Assembly (NCBI GenBank): GCA_002084805.1 | Contig: NBMC01000028.1 | Location: forward strand, 1 to 46,998 | Direction of reading: 5' to 3' | Source of the DNA: Spirochaetaceae bacterium 4572_59 | Lineage (GTDB): Bacteria; Spirochaetota; Spirochaetia; DSM-2461 | Length of the DNA stretch: 46,998 bases | Shown: in pieces, positions 16,433 through 25,651 of the stretch | Layout: the number at the start of each line of letters is the position of its first letter | How positions within the stretch are numbered: the first letter of the stretch is position 1 | Position numbers and translations under genes: made by a program | Notes under the pieces: generated by a model | The model's input: the letters and a program-made list of their open reading frames with translations, nothing else | Told to the model about the DNA's origin: nothing | The model's database searches: none

Positions 16433-16747
16433 ATGGAACATACTAACCCTCTAGAAATAATTGTTAAAAATGACTATAAAAAGCTGGAAATGGCGATTCA
16501 CCCTAATGATGGAGAAGAACTTAATTTGTATACAACTCTGCATAGCCTTATTTTTTATGCCGGACAGTCTCTGGAAAAATTCCAGAAAGGAGAAGACCAG
16601 CTGGGAGAAGGTCAGCTACATCTGCTTAATGAATGTGAAAATGGAACTCTTCTTGTTTCAGAATATCTACTTGGACGTCTTCAGTTCTGTGAAAAAGCCA
16701 TGCTTATCAGAGATGATAAAAAAATCTTTATTATATACAGAGATTAA
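16433..16747 (+). CDS. Hypothetical protein, 104 residues
   Basis: Not recognised. The protein begins MEHTNPLEIIVKNDYKKLEM, is mildly acidic, and has no signal peptide, membrane segment or cysteine cluster; predicted secondary structure looks mainly helical. AGG eleven bases before the ATG is a weak ribosome site. An overlapping frame at 16461-16787 is less protein-like. It lies between a divergent sensor gene and a long AT-rich spacer, so it may be a single-gene unit. Confidence 0.5.
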   Translation: MEHTNPLEIIVKNDYKKLEMAIHPNDGEELNLYTTLHSLIFYAGQSLEKFQKGEDQLGEGQLHLLNECENGTLLVSEYLLGRLQFCEKAMLIRDDKKIFIIYRD

Positions 16748-17145
16748 TCTTTACTCAGCAGAATTAATAAACACGAATGGCATTTAGGATGCTTAAACTT
16801 TCTAAGACGTATATTAATATCTTGTTTAAAATATACTTATTTTTGAAAAAATGCAATCGATTACACTGCAATCGGTATCTTATGAAAATTATAGTATTAT
16901 GAATAAATAAAGTATTGTAAAATAAATATTAATGAATATAATTTAGCCCATGTAAAACATTAGTAAAGAATTGTGATGAATGTATTTAGCCGATAAAATA
17001 TGAATATTTGAACTAGATTTCAAATGGTCATAGTAGGCAATATGTTTTAGAAAATATATTCTGATGAATGAAAACTTTAAGTTGTATAGTAGTTAATCAG
17101 ATTATATTTCTATTGAGGGAAAACAGAATTGAAGGGGACGAAAGA
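16748..17145. other. AT-rich regulatory spacer before the FGGY kinase
   Basis: About 400 bases with no convincing gene. It contains a LacI/CcpA-type palindrome at 16852-16865 and several A/T-rich boxes suitable for promoters (for example TATAGTATTATG near 16891). The kinase leader would be about 200 bases or more if transcription starts near there. Confidence 0.5.
16852..16874 (+). promoter_or_regulatory. LacI/CcpA-type operator upstream of the sugar kinase
   Basis: TGCAATCGATTACA (16852-16865) is a palindrome around a central CG with one mismatch, as in LacI-family operators, and fits the cre pattern TGNAANCGNWNNCA. A second half-site, TGCAATCG, follows at 16867-16874. Confidence 0.5.
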
Positions 17146-18756
17146 GTGGAAAATCAAAAACAAGAAATAGTCGCTAAAAGTATAAAAAATGGAGATGCCG
17201 TTATCGGTATCGAAATGGGATCCACTAGGATCAAGGCCATCCTTATCGGAGAAGATAAGAACCCTCTGGCCTCTGGTGGTTTCGGTTGGGAAAACTCTCA
17301 GCTTGATGGTATATGGACTTATTCGCTGGATCAGGTGTGGACGGGGGTTCAGGCTAGTTACGCCGCTCTGGTTGATGATGTAAAAGAGAAATACGGTGTA
17401 GCACTGACAGAGCTTAAGTCTTTTGGATTCAGTGGAATGATGCATGGTTATCTTGCTTTTGATAAAGAGGGTAAGCAGCTGGTACCATTCAGAACATGGC
17501 GGAATAATTTTACCGGTCAGGCCTCTAAAGAGCTGACTGATCTTTTTCAGTATCCCATTCCCCAGCGTTGGAGTGTTGCCCACCTTCACCAAGCCATTCT
17601 GAATGGGGAATCTCATGTTAAAAATATTGATTTTATTACGACCCTGGCTGGATATGTACACTGGAAACTTACGGGCCGGAAAACAATGGGAGTAGGCGAG
17701 GCATCAGGCATGTTTCCCATCGACCTGGAATCAAAAGATTTCAATGTAATTATGTGTGATAAGTTTGATTCCTTCCATCAGGAGAAAGGCTTCAACTGGA
17801 AGATGAAAAATATACTACCTGAAGTGATGGTTGCGGGAGAACATGCCGGAGAACTGACAGATGAAGGAGCTAAACTGCTTGATCCCAGTGGTACCCTTAA
17901 ACCGGGTATTCCCTTCTGTCCTCCAGAAGGAGATGCCGGGACGGGAATGGTCGCTACCAATAGTGTCGCCGTCCGGACGGGAAATGTTTCTGCCGGAACC
18001 TCAGTTTTTGCAATGCTGGTGTTAGAGAAAGATTTGAAAGAAGTTCACCCGGAAATAGATCTTGTCACCACACCTGATGGTCATTTGGTGGGAATGGCCC
18101 ACTCCAATAACTGTAGTTCTGACTACGATGCCTGGATGAAACTCATCGGTGAGGCCGTGAAAAAGCTAGGTTTTGAAGTCTCTACACCCAAGCTCTACGA
18201 TACTCTTTTGGATCAGGCCTTGAAGGGAGATGCCGATTGTGGAGGACTTCTCAGTTATGGGTATGTATCGGGTGAACATATGACCGGTTTCAGTGAAGGA
18301 CGGCCGCTTTTTGTTCGTTCTCCTGAAGGGAACTTCAACCTTGCCAATTTTATGAGATCCCATCTGTTTACCTCTCTTTGTGCTCTTAGAACAGGCTTGA
18401 ATGTTCTAATGGTAGACGAGGATGTTGAGGTTGATGAGATAAGAGGCCATGGTGGTTTTTTTAAAGCTGCTGAGGTGGGGCAGAAAATTATGGCAGCTGC
18501 AACGGGAACTCCTATCTCTGTGTTAGAAACAGCAGGAGAAGGCGGAGCCTGGGGAATAGCCCTCTTAGCATCTTTTATGGTCAGAGAAAGCAAAGCTCAG
18601 GATTTCCCTTCCTTTCTGGCGGAAGTCTTTAAAGACAGTATGAGTGAAGCTGTAAAACCGGATTCTGCGGATGTTGAGGGTTTCAACAGTTTTTTTAAAC
18701 GCTACCATAAGGGATTGGCCATCGAAAGATCAGCTATTGAAAACTTAATTGTATAG
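17146..18756 (+). CDS. FGGY-family carbohydrate kinase (pentulose kinase type)
   Basis: A 536-residue sugar kinase of the FGGY family, which phosphorylates pentuloses and related sugars with ATP. The N-terminal ATP/sugar fold starts at IGIEMGSTRIKAIL (about residue 22), with FGFSGMMHGYLAF near 95-108, and the C-terminal half has the conserved EIRGHGGFFKAAEVGQ and AGEGGAWGIALLAS motifs. GTG at 17146 is preferred: GAAGGGGAC lies about eight bases before it, while the in-frame ATG at 17068 would add 26 residues of unlikely sequence. A LacI-type operator lies about 280 bases upstream. The PfkB-type kinase further on suggests a sugar-use locus. The exact substrate (ribulose, xylulose or other) is not decidable. 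Confidence 0.82.
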   Translation: MENQKQEIVAKSIKNGDAVIGIEMGSTRIKAILIGEDKNPLASGGFGWENSQLDGIWTYSLDQVWTGVQASYAALVDDVKEKYGVALTELKSFGFSGMMHGYLAFDKEGKQLVPFRTWRNNFTGQASKELTDLFQYPIPQRWSVAHLHQAILNGESHVKNIDFITTLAGYVHWKLTGRKTMGVGEASGMFPIDLESKDFNVIMCDKFDSFHQEKGFNWKMKNILPEVMVAGEHAGELTDEGAKLLDPSGTLKPGIPFCPPEGDAGTGMVATNSVAVRTGNVSAGTSVFAMLVLEKDLKEVHPEIDLVTTPDGHLVGMAHSNNCSSDYDAWMKLIGEAVKKLGFEVSTPKLYDTLLDQALKGDADCGGLLSYGYVSGEHMTGFSEGRPLFVRSPEGNFNLANFMRSHLFTSLCALRTGLNVLMVDEDVEVDEIRGHGGFFKAAEVGQKIMAAATGTPISVLETAGEGGAWGIALLASFMVRESKAQDFPSFLAEVFKDSMSEAVKPDSADVEGFNSFFKRYHKGLAIERSAIENLIV

Positions 18757-18979
18757 AGTTTTTGAACATATACTGATTTCGGGATATTGGCTTTTGCTGT
18801 TATCCCGTCTCCAGTGTCAGGTCTATCTCTCGGAAGAACGGGATTCATAGCTTATTATGGTCTGCCGGACAAAATGCTGGGATTATTGCTCAGTATCTGT
18901 TCCAAAAGGATTGAAGATACTGGAAACTCATTGTGAACCTGCCATGAAAATTATAATTATACCTAAGGAGAATTGATTT

Positions 18980-19921
18980 ATGATTATCAGCCTCGGTGAA
19001 GCTCTCATTGATTTTATCAGTAAGGACAAACTTGATTTTGCGGGTTTCCCTGGTGGATCCCCTTACAATACCTCTATCGGAATTGCCAGGCAGGGAATCC
19101 CCTGCCAGTTTCTGGGCCGGGTAAGTCGTGATATGTTCGGGATACAGCTTATTGATTATCTTAAGAAGAATGCTGTGGGAACAGATCTTGTTGTTCCCAC
19201 GGATGATCCCACGACTCTGTCCTTTGTCCAGAAACAGTATGATGGGCAGGCTCAGTATGCATTTTTTGCCAATGGAACGGCGGATCGCTTCTGGAAAGAG
19301 GAGGATCTAAACTCTCTTGTTCTGCCAGAAGAGGCGAAGATGCTTCATTTCGGGTCCATTTCTCTTACTCAGGAACCTTGCGGAGAGATTCTGACCAATT
19401 TTCTTCTTGAAAAAGCCTCTCATCTGCTACTCTCTTTTGATCCCAATATCCGGCCCTCTCTGGTACCGGACAGGGAGGCCTATATGGAGAGGTTTCACAA
19501 GCTCTGTAAGCTATGTTCTATTATCAAGCTCAGCGATGAGGATCTTGAATGGCTCTTTCCAGAGATAAGCATGGAGAAGGCACTGTCTGTTCTGATGACT
19601 GCGGGGATTTCTCTGATTGCTTTGACAGAGGGAAAGGCCGGAGCCAGGCTGATTACAAAAAACAGGACTGTTGTCTCTCCTCTCTATGATCTGCCTGTGA
19701 GCGATACGGTCGGTGCGGGGGATACCTTTCACGGTGCCATTCTGACTTATCTGTACCGGAAAGGAATTTTCAGCCGTGAGGGCCTCCGCAATCTTGATGA
19801 AGCTGATCTGAAAGAGTTGGGAGCTTTTGCCAATAAGGCGGCCGGGATCAACTGTCACCGTTCAGGTGCAAATCCTCCTACGGATAAAGAGATGGATAGC
19901 GAAGCCTTTTCTCTTTCCTGA
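18980..19921 (+). CDS. PfkB-family sugar kinase (fructokinase-like)
   Basis: A 313-residue ribokinase/PfkB-family kinase, most like fructokinases, transferring phosphate from ATP to a sugar hydroxyl. It begins MIISLGEALIDFIS, the usual fructokinase opening, has GGSPYNTSIGIARQG near residue 30 (substrate side) and the C-terminal signature DTVGAGDTFHGAILTYL near 247-263, with the catalytic Asp in GAGD. AAGGAG eleven bases before the ATG supports the start. A 223-base gap separates it from the FGGY kinase, with a hairpin (CGGGATA/TATCCCG, 18780-18807), so the two may be separate units. Confidence 0.85.
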   Translation: MIISLGEALIDFISKDKLDFAGFPGGSPYNTSIGIARQGIPCQFLGRVSRDMFGIQLIDYLKKNAVGTDLVVPTDDPTTLSFVQKQYDGQAQYAFFANGTADRFWKEEDLNSLVLPEEAKMLHFGSISLTQEPCGEILTNFLLEKASHLLLSFDPNIRPSLVPDREAYMERFHKLCKLCSIIKLSDEDLEWLFPEISMEKALSVLMTAGISLIALTEGKAGARLITKNRTVVSPLYDLPVSDTVGAGDTFHGAILTYLYRKGIFSREGLRNLDEADLKELGAFANKAAGINCHRSGANPPTDKEMDSEAFSLS

Positions 19922-20022
19922 AACTGCTGATTCATGTAGTAGAATCGTAATTCTCCGGGGATGGTTGTAAGCTATAAAACATGAACGGATCAGAGATTAC
20001 AGTACTGCAGTAGAAAAATCGT

Positions 20023-20226
20023 ATGAACAGAGAATTCGATGATGCCATCGAAACTTGCCTTCTGGAAAAACTTCCAGTTAGGAAAGCTTTGGGGCGGGGC
20101 TTAACTGTTCTTTGCCGGAATCTGGGATCCCGGGATGTTCTGGTTACAGAAAGTGCTTTGGCTCACCTGGAGGGAGGACCTCTGGGAATTACCCTTCCCG
20201 ATTGGACTTTGAAGGTCCACGGATGA
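20023..20226 (+). CDS. Hypothetical protein, 67 residues
   Basis: Not recognised. The sequence begins MNREFDDAIETCLLEKLPVR and ends with GPLGITLPDWTLKVHG. It has the amino acid balance of a real protein, with no signal or membrane segment. There is no strong ribosome site, and the end abuts the convergent MATE gene. It may be the remnant of a longer gene cut at one or both ends. Confidence 0.35.
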   Translation: MNREFDDAIETCLLEKLPVRKALGRGLTVLCRNLGSRDVLVTESALAHLEGGPLGITLPDWTLKVHG

Positions 20227-20277
20227 TCGTGGTGAAGAATGTCAGCGAGCCTCTGGATTATTTCCGTTGTGTTTTTT

Positions 20278-21654
20278 CTAAGCAGTAACTATTTTTGCTG
20301 ATTCCTTTTTATTTAAAAAAGCTTTTTTTATAAAGCGGCTATTAATCATCTTACTGAGAGGTCCCATGATCAGGTATGAGATGGCCAGAGCCGCAAAGAT
20401 TCCTGTGATTCCAAAATAACGGGAGCTTAAAATAGCTAAAGGAATATAAATACCGAACATTTGAAGTAGAGTCAAAAGTGCCGAATGTACTGGTTTTTTC
20501 AGAACATTAAGTGTGGTTACAGCTATCTGCATAACACCCTGTAAACCATAGGCCAATGGAACGATTCTCATATAGCGAATAGCCACTGACAGGACTCTGG
20601 GATCATCGTTAAAAATATGGACCATAGGTTTTGCCACAAGAAGAAAGAGAAAGTAGATTGAAATTCCATAGGCCAGTGAAAAAAGGTTTGAAAGTCTCAA
20701 GCCCCTGATAACTCTATCATGAAGACCGGCGCCCCAGTTCTGTCCCACAAATACGGGAATAACCGAAATCAGAGAGTTGAGCAGTATGAGAGCAAACATA
20801 TCGATTCTAGTGGCTATTCCAAAACCGGCAACTGCTTCTCTTCCATGTACCGCTATAAGTCCCGTTATAATGCCTGAGCCGATGGGGATTATAATTTTAG
20901 ATAGAACATTTGGAATTCCAACATGAAGTAGCTCTCTCCATATTTCGAAAATGGAAGCTAACTTTCTATCTTTAAAAGAGATAACTTTCTCTCTGAAAAT
21001 CAGGATATACCAGGCTACGGAGAATGTAGTTCCTCTGGAGATTACCGTAGCCAGGGCAGCTCCCGAAACTCCCAGTGCGGGGAAGGGGCCTATTCCGAAT
21101 ATCAGAAGGGGATCCAAAATTATATTCAAAACGGCAGCAACGAGCATTACCTGTGAAGGCGTTTTTGTATCTCCCATTCCTCGAATGGCAGAGTTGGCCG
21201 TCATGGGAATCACAACAAAAATAACACCCCAATACCATATACTCATATACTCACGGATAACAGGGAGAGTTGTGCTATCTGCTCCCAAAAGAGTAAAGAC
21301 CGGTGTAATGGTCAGCTGTCCTATAATAACAAAGAACGCTACAATCAGAAAAGAAAGTCCCAGACCCCATGTTATCAGACGAATCTGCTTTTCTCTGTTC
21401 TGCTGACCTGCCGCATGCGATACGGCTGCGGTCATTCCAACACCCAGACCGTGGGCAATACTGCCGATAATCATAACAACAGGGAATGTAAAAGAAAGGG
21501 CGGCCAGTTCCACGGTTCCCAACTGTCCCACATAGTAGGTATCCACCAGATTGAATACTATCATTCCAAGTATTCCCAGGGTCATGGGGGCGGCCAGTTT
21601 AAAAAGTACCTTTCCTTCTTTTTCATTTGTTATCATTCTAGTATTTTTATTCAC
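20278..21654 (-). CDS. MATE-family multidrug efflux transporter
   Basis: A 458-residue inner-membrane antiporter of the MATE family, expelling drugs or toxic metabolites by Na+ or H+ exchange. Twelve helices in two bundles are expected. Family features are the early LAAPMTLGILGMIVFNLVD with YYVGQLGT, GLGVGMTAAVSHAAGQ near 70-85, SAIRGMGDTKTPSQ near 155-168 and FGIGPFPALGVSGAALAT near 188. Its ATG overlaps the stop of the upstream MarR gene by four bases, so both are one operon under MarR control. The drug range is unknown. Confidence 0.92.
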   Translation of the reverse strand: MNKNTRMITNEKEGKVLFKLAAPMTLGILGMIVFNLVDTYYVGQLGTVELAALSFTFPVVMIIGSIAHGLGVGMTAAVSHAAGQQNREKQIRLITWGLGLSFLIVAFFVIIGQLTITPVFTLLGADSTTLPVIREYMSIWYWGVIFVVIPMTANSAIRGMGDTKTPSQVMLVAAVLNIILDPLLIFGIGPFPALGVSGAALATVISRGTTFSVAWYILIFREKVISFKDRKLASIFEIWRELLHVGIPNVLSKIIIPIGSGIITGLIAVHGREAVAGFGIATRIDMFALILLNSLISVIPVFVGQNWGAGLHDRVIRGLRLSNLFSLAYGISIYFLFLLVAKPMVHIFNDDPRVLSVAIRYMRIVPLAYGLQGVMQIAVTTLNVLKKPVHSALLTLLQMFGIYIPLAILSSRYFGITGIFAALAISYLIMGPLSKMINSRFIKKAFLNKKESAKIVTA

Positions 21655-22121
21655 GTATCATCTCTCCTGTCATTTTCGTTGAAGCTTGTTATATTTTTAT
21701 ACATTGTATAAAGATAGCCTAATGCTTCTTCTGACTCTTCTTCGCTCATTCCCCTGCTTAGAATGCCCCTGGTATTTTTCATTATTCTGCGAACTTCCGG
21801 TACTATGGACTGTCCTTTTTCTGTTAGATAAAGACGGTAACTGCGTTTGTCATCAGGGTGTTGTTCCGCCCGGATATAATCCTGCCTTTTTAACTTGTGG
21901 ATGGCCTTGGCTGTTGTGGCCTTATCAATTGCCAGAACTTCACTCAACTCTTTCTGGGTTATTCCTTCATTCCGCGAAATATAATTGAAATACAGGTATT
22001 GACCACTGCCGAAGCCAAAGGCGGTAAATTCCTGATTCAAATGAATTTGCAAGTGTCTGTAAATAATAGAAATATGATGTCCGAAGGATTTCTTTAAACA
22101 TCTCCTTTTTTTGCATTTCAT
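21651..22121 (-). CDS. MarR-family transcriptional regulator
   Basis: A 156-residue winged-helix repressor of the MarR family, which dissociates from DNA when a small ligand binds. The recognition region is visible in TQKELSEVLAIDKATTAKAI (about residues 58-77), with KLKRQDYIRAEQHPDDKRSY as the wing (78-97). It is directly followed, with an ATGA overlap, by a MATE efflux gene, the classic arrangement for a locally acting repressor of drug export. Three TTGCAA-centred sites upstream are its likely operators. A weak GTGAG precedes the ATG. Confidence 0.92.
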   Translation of the reverse strand: MKCKKRRCLKKSFGHHISIIYRHLQIHLNQEFTAFGFGSGQYLYFNYISRNEGITQKELSEVLAIDKATTAKAIHKLKRQDYIRAEQHPDDKRSYRLYLTEKGQSIVPEVRRIMKNTRGILSRGMSEEESEEALGYLYTMYKNITSFNENDRRDDT

Positions 22122-22137
22122 ATGAATCTCACTTCTT

Positions 22138-22201
22138 TATTTGCAAATAGTAGGTTATTGCAACTAATTGTGATCTGAATAATAGGAGGCTATTGCAACT
22201 A
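22138..22201 (-). promoter_or_regulatory. Repeated MarR operator sites
   Basis: TTGCAA cores occur at 22141, 22158 and 22193. The last two lie in near-identical blocks (AGGTTATTGCAACTAA and AGGCTATTGCAACTAA), and the first is the palindrome TATTTGCAAATA. They cover the presumed promoter of the MarR-MATE operon. Confidence 0.6.
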
Positions 22202-22310
22202 AGTCAAGGGGTTTTCGTCTGTCGTTGGAACTAAAAGTCTGGGAAATTCGCTTTTACCGTCCATAGCACCCGGGAAGAACTTCCTGCCGGATGCCTATGG
22301 TTTTGTAATA

Positions 22311-23290
22311 TCAATCAATATTTTTGCATTTTACTTTTCGAGAAAAATAGAAGCTACTTAGAATAAGTAAGCTTGTTAAAATAAAAATAACATTATATCC
22401 AAAATTCTTAATAAATATGCCTACAAATACAGGATAGAGAATAACTCCAATACTTCCCAAACCTGACAAGCCTGTATAAATTGCTCTGTTTTCATCGGTG
22501 GATATTTCCAGGAGTATTCCAGGTAGTGAAATCTGTCGGGAAGCAAGTACAATGCCGGAGAGAAAGAAAAGTGAAAAGTATAAAGTTTTACTCTCATGGA
22601 AAAGAAGTGCCAAAACAGGAAGTATTGCTCCCGATATAATAAAAATAGTTAAAATCCCTTTATATCTTTTACTTCCACAGGATCTTCTCTGATAAGCCAA
22701 AATCCTATAGTCGCTGTAAGAAGCAAGCCTCCGGCAATGAAAAAAAGAACACTATAATTTTGAGGGTATGACAAGAGTTGCAGTGCCCGGCGTGCTAGTA
22801 TGGCAGATGCAAGGATCCCGACACTGGCCAATGTTTGTTTCACAATAAAAAAATTCTTCCTGGATCTCTTATCAATTGCTCTTCCAAGAATATCGTTATA
22901 AGCTATTCCGGCAAAAGCTCCGGAAAATGAAAACAATGTCATAAGAATAAGGATGGAAACAATAATTAATGAATTTGATAATAGTCCTGAAAAAGCAAGA
23001 ATTATTCCCATTAAAAGCAGGGCCGCTACGCGTAAATTGATACCTAAAAGTAAATATTTTTTTTTCCTTTCTCTATGAGTTTGAAAGGAAGCAAAAAATA
23101 TACCCATAAATCCATTTCCGCCAACCATAATGGCAGTTAGTATGCCCAAATGAACAGGCGTTCCTCCGGATTGTATCAGCATAGTAGGGATTATAGTGTT
23201 AATATCCATGAATTTTTGTGCAAGAGATAAAAAAACAGCATGCCAGATAAATGCTTTATAATTTAATTTTAATATATCAGATTTTTCCAT
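22311..23290 (-). pseudogene. MFS transporter, frameshifted
   Basis: Two frames together encode one major-facilitator transporter of roughly 325 residues. The first (from ATG 23290, MEKSDILKLNYKAF) carries about seven helices up to LLLTATIGFWLIREDPVEVK and stops at 22649. The second frame continues with ILTIFIISGAILPVLALL and further helices to 22311. The switch lies in 22649-22700, most simply at the AAAGGG near 22657, consistent with a one-base change. The total is shorter than the usual 380-400 residues. It could be a sequencing error or a young pseudogene. The substrate is unknown. Confidence 0.7.
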
Positions 23291-23347
23291 AATTAAATAA
23301 AATACTATATAGCCGTAATAATGAATAGTCTTTAATCTCCATACCAT

Positions 23348-23720
23348 TCAAATGAGTGGCATGCTGAAAATCAGTAATATCTTTCTGCTAAGATGTTTCT
23401 TTTTCATATTGACATATGTGTACATTAGCCATAATACAGGGACTGTGGGATTCAGGAGAAAGAGAAGGAAATTGAGAATATAGGCCAGATACCAGCCCTG
23501 AACATCCGGAATACCAAGAACAAGCCAGGCTAACATATCCACTGTTAAAACTGCAATTGTAAACCAGCACATAAGCTGTATAATTTTTGCAGTATAGAGT
23601 TTACCCCTTTGCAGTATAGAGTTTACCCCTTTTGCCTAAACGGATATTGATGGTAACAAGAAGCATTAAAAATATCGAGATGATGTTATTATCTACAAGA
23701 TTAAACCGAGAGATGTTCAT
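23348..23720 (-). pseudogene. Membrane-sensor N-terminus disrupted by tandem duplications
   Basis: From ATG 23720 the frame (MNISRFNLVDNNIISIF...) stops at 23601 because a 22-bp unit is duplicated. Removing one copy of that unit restores an open frame running through AKIIQLMCWFTIAVLTVDML and the helices of 23348-23572 (AYILNFLLFLLNPTVPVLWL). That hydrophobic block resembles the N-terminal multi-helix domain of membrane GGDEF signalling proteins. The protein still ends early (LLIFSMPLI), just before the next gene, so its output domain has been deleted. A 55-bp duplication covers the start codon as well. Confidence 0.6.
23586..23629. repeat. 22-bp tandem duplication inside the membrane-sensor relic
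   Basis: TTTGCAGTATAGAGTTTACC followed by CC is repeated exactly, at 23586-23607 and 23608-23629. It shifts the reading frame of the gene. Confidence 0.95.
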
Positions 23721-23784
23721 TATTCTTTCTCGAGATGATGTTATTATCTACAAGATTAAACCGAGAGATGTTCATTATTCTTTC
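23675..23784. repeat. 55-bp tandem duplication over the start of the membrane-sensor relic
   Basis: An exact 55-bp unit beginning TCGAGATGATGTTATTATCT occurs at 23675-23729 and 23730-23784. Each copy contains one possible ATG start (minus strand); the copy nearer the gene is in frame. Confidence 0.95.
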
Positions 23785-23790
23785 CCTCTT

Positions 23791-25155
23791 TTAAATCTCC
23801 TGTAAGGAAGCAGGTTTTCGGAACAGAGCAGGCAGACTGAATAGTCCAATCATAATAGTCACTCCCACGCCCATCAATCCCGTATAGCGGTAGTGTCCCC
23901 AAACTCTTTCCATCAGACTAAACAACCAGGGGCCCACCGCACTTCCGGCCACTATAAAGCTCATAGCCATTCCCGAAATGGCACCCAGATGTTCTCTCCC
24001 ATACAACTTGGGCCAGGTAAGTGCATTAAGAACTCCAAAAGTGCCTCCTGCCATTCCCATTCCGAAAATTAAAAGAACAGCCGTTACTGTATTATAAGGC
24101 AGCCACAAGGCTATAGAACCCATCATAATAGAAAAAACCAGTGTATAGTAGTGAAATTTCAGATCAATCAGATCACTAAGCCAGCTTCCAAGGAATCTGG
24201 CACAGATTGAGATCACTGAAATTGGCAGGAATATGGCAACCGCCTGACTGTTTGTTTTTCCAAGGGAGGAGAAGATGGATGTGATATGAAAGGTAAATGC
24301 CGTATTGTAGAGGGCCCAGAAAAAGAGGAGGGCCATATAGCACCAGAGCCGGGGATCTTTGCGGGCTTCTTGCAGTGTATAGGAATGTTCTGGACCTCCG
24401 CTATTGTTGTGACTCCCCTTTTTGATTTTAAGACTCTCTTCAATCTCCATTCCGCAGTCTTCCGGGCTGTCTCTGAAAACAATCAGGATAAAGGGGAGAA
24501 CTGCTGCTATCATAAAGAAACCCATAATCATCCAGGATTTATCCCAGCTGGTCAGATCTATCATGCCCTGCAGAACCCGGGGAGCATAGGAAAAACCGAA
24601 AGAGGTGAAGATCCCCATCAGGGCTGCAGCAAATCCTCTATGTGATTCAAACCAGCGCATAACCATACCACGGGAAACCAGGGTCAGAACTCCCTGTCCG
24701 AAAAAGCGGATTCCAAGGAATCCGACAACCATCAAAGCAAAGGCCGAATGGTGAAGAGGAAGGCCGCTTATCCGGCTGATTATTCCAGAGAGGCTGCCCG
24801 AGTAGGAGAGGAGGATCAGGCAGCCTCCCAGTCCCACGGTAGATCCGGCGGCAGCCACACGGGCTCCAAAACGGTCATAGAAAATACCGGCCTTGGTCAT
24901 AATCAGGGCACTGGTCAGAGTCCCTATCATATAGGCGGTAGAAATCTCAACCCGACTGAGATTCAGATTTTTTATCAGATGGTCCGTATAGACCGATACT
25001 CCCATGGTCTGCCCGGGAATACTGAAGAGAATTCCAAGGGCGCCTGCTAGCAGAACGATCCAGCCGTAGTAAAAGGGGACTTTTTGGGGTGAGAAGGGGA
25101 TATGACCCGGAATCAGGTGATTTTTTTCAGTTTTGATGGCAAGCTCCTTGAACAA
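23791..25155 (-). CDS. MFS transporter, oxalate/formate antiporter (OxlT)-like
   Basis: A 454-residue major-facilitator transporter with twelve predicted helices, nearest in appearance to the OxlT-like group of monocarboxylate/dicarboxylate antiporters. The first helix reads FYYGWIVLLAGALGILFSIP, the usual OxlT-like opening. Motif A is near residue 90 (GIFYDRFGARVAAAG), and a central cytosolic loop is near residue 240 (KIKKGSHNNSGG). Close to the citrate-lyase genes, a carboxylate substrate would make sense, but that is inference. It lies in a run of minus-strand genes that are otherwise decayed. Confidence 0.8.
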   Translation of the reverse strand: MFKELAIKTEKNHLIPGHIPFSPQKVPFYYGWIVLLAGALGILFSIPGQTMGVSVYTDHLIKNLNLSRVEISTAYMIGTLTSALIMTKAGIFYDRFGARVAAAGSTVGLGGCLILLSYSGSLSGIISRISGLPLHHSAFALMVVGFLGIRFFGQGVLTLVSRGMVMRWFESHRGFAAALMGIFTSFGFSYAPRVLQGMIDLTSWDKSWMIMGFFMIAAVLPFILIVFRDSPEDCGMEIEESLKIKKGSHNNSGGPEHSYTLQEARKDPRLWCYMALLFFWALYNTAFTFHITSIFSSLGKTNSQAVAIFLPISVISICARFLGSWLSDLIDLKFHYYTLVFSIMMGSIALWLPYNTVTAVLLIFGMGMAGGTFGVLNALTWPKLYGREHLGAISGMAMSFIVAGSAVGPWLFSLMERVWGHYRYTGLMGVGVTIMIGLFSLPALFRKPASLQEI

Positions 25156-25212
25156 TTCTTCGCATTATATTGAATGCTTCGATTTCTTTGAAGGGGCTTC
25201 ATCCTCCTTTTA

Positions 25213-25651
25213 TCAGCTGCGATCGGTATAGTCTGTGTGCAGCAGCTTATGGGAGGTTTCTCCTCCCGGTTTTTTCAGAAACTCCTTATACCGTCCCAGA
25301 ACTTCCGGATTTTCATGGGATTTCCGGATTGGCAGGGGGCTCCTTCAGACTGTTAAAGTTCAAGCCAGCCTGACGGATCATCTGGGCCAGTTCTCTTGTG
25401 GTCAGAACATAATCCACATCCCGGTATCCGCTGTCCCGCATTTCAGGACGGGTGGCTTCGTACTTTTTGGCCGTACAGGGCATAATGGAGAGGGATACGA
25501 TTCTGGCGGGATCAATCTTTCGGGAACGGGCGAAATAGGTTTTTATTATTGTTCCCAGCATCTGCTGGGGGGACTTGCAGGAAGATACGTTTTCAAGCAG
25601 AGTCGGGGGATATTTATACCAGTCCGGGAACCCTGTATTGCCGGGAGAACT
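25213..25651 (-). pseudogene. [FeFe]-hydrogenase catalytic subunit relic
   Basis: Pieces of an HndD/HydA-type hydrogenase are readable. From 25651 the frame gives LLENVSSCKSPQQMLGTIIK, then VSLSIMPCTAKKYEATRPEM with the H-cluster MPC motif, then DVDYVLTTRELAQMIRQAGL, stopping near 25313. In another frame the true C terminus follows: NPEVLGRYKEFLKKPGG and HKLLHTDYTDRS, ending at 25213. The segment between (normally with the GGVMEAA motif) is missing, joined at a repeated AATCCGGAA, and the ferredoxin-like N-terminal half is gone. It cannot make an enzyme. It is a scar of lost H2 metabolism at this locus. Confidence 0.85.

Noticed and set aside
16461..16787. Alternative overlapping frame for the 104-residue gene
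   Set aside because: It is rich in Trp, Met and Cys in an unlikely pattern and has no better ribosome site; the 16433 frame looks more natural.
23675..23784. CRISPR-like or direct-repeat array
   Set aside because: It is a single back-to-back duplication without spacers.
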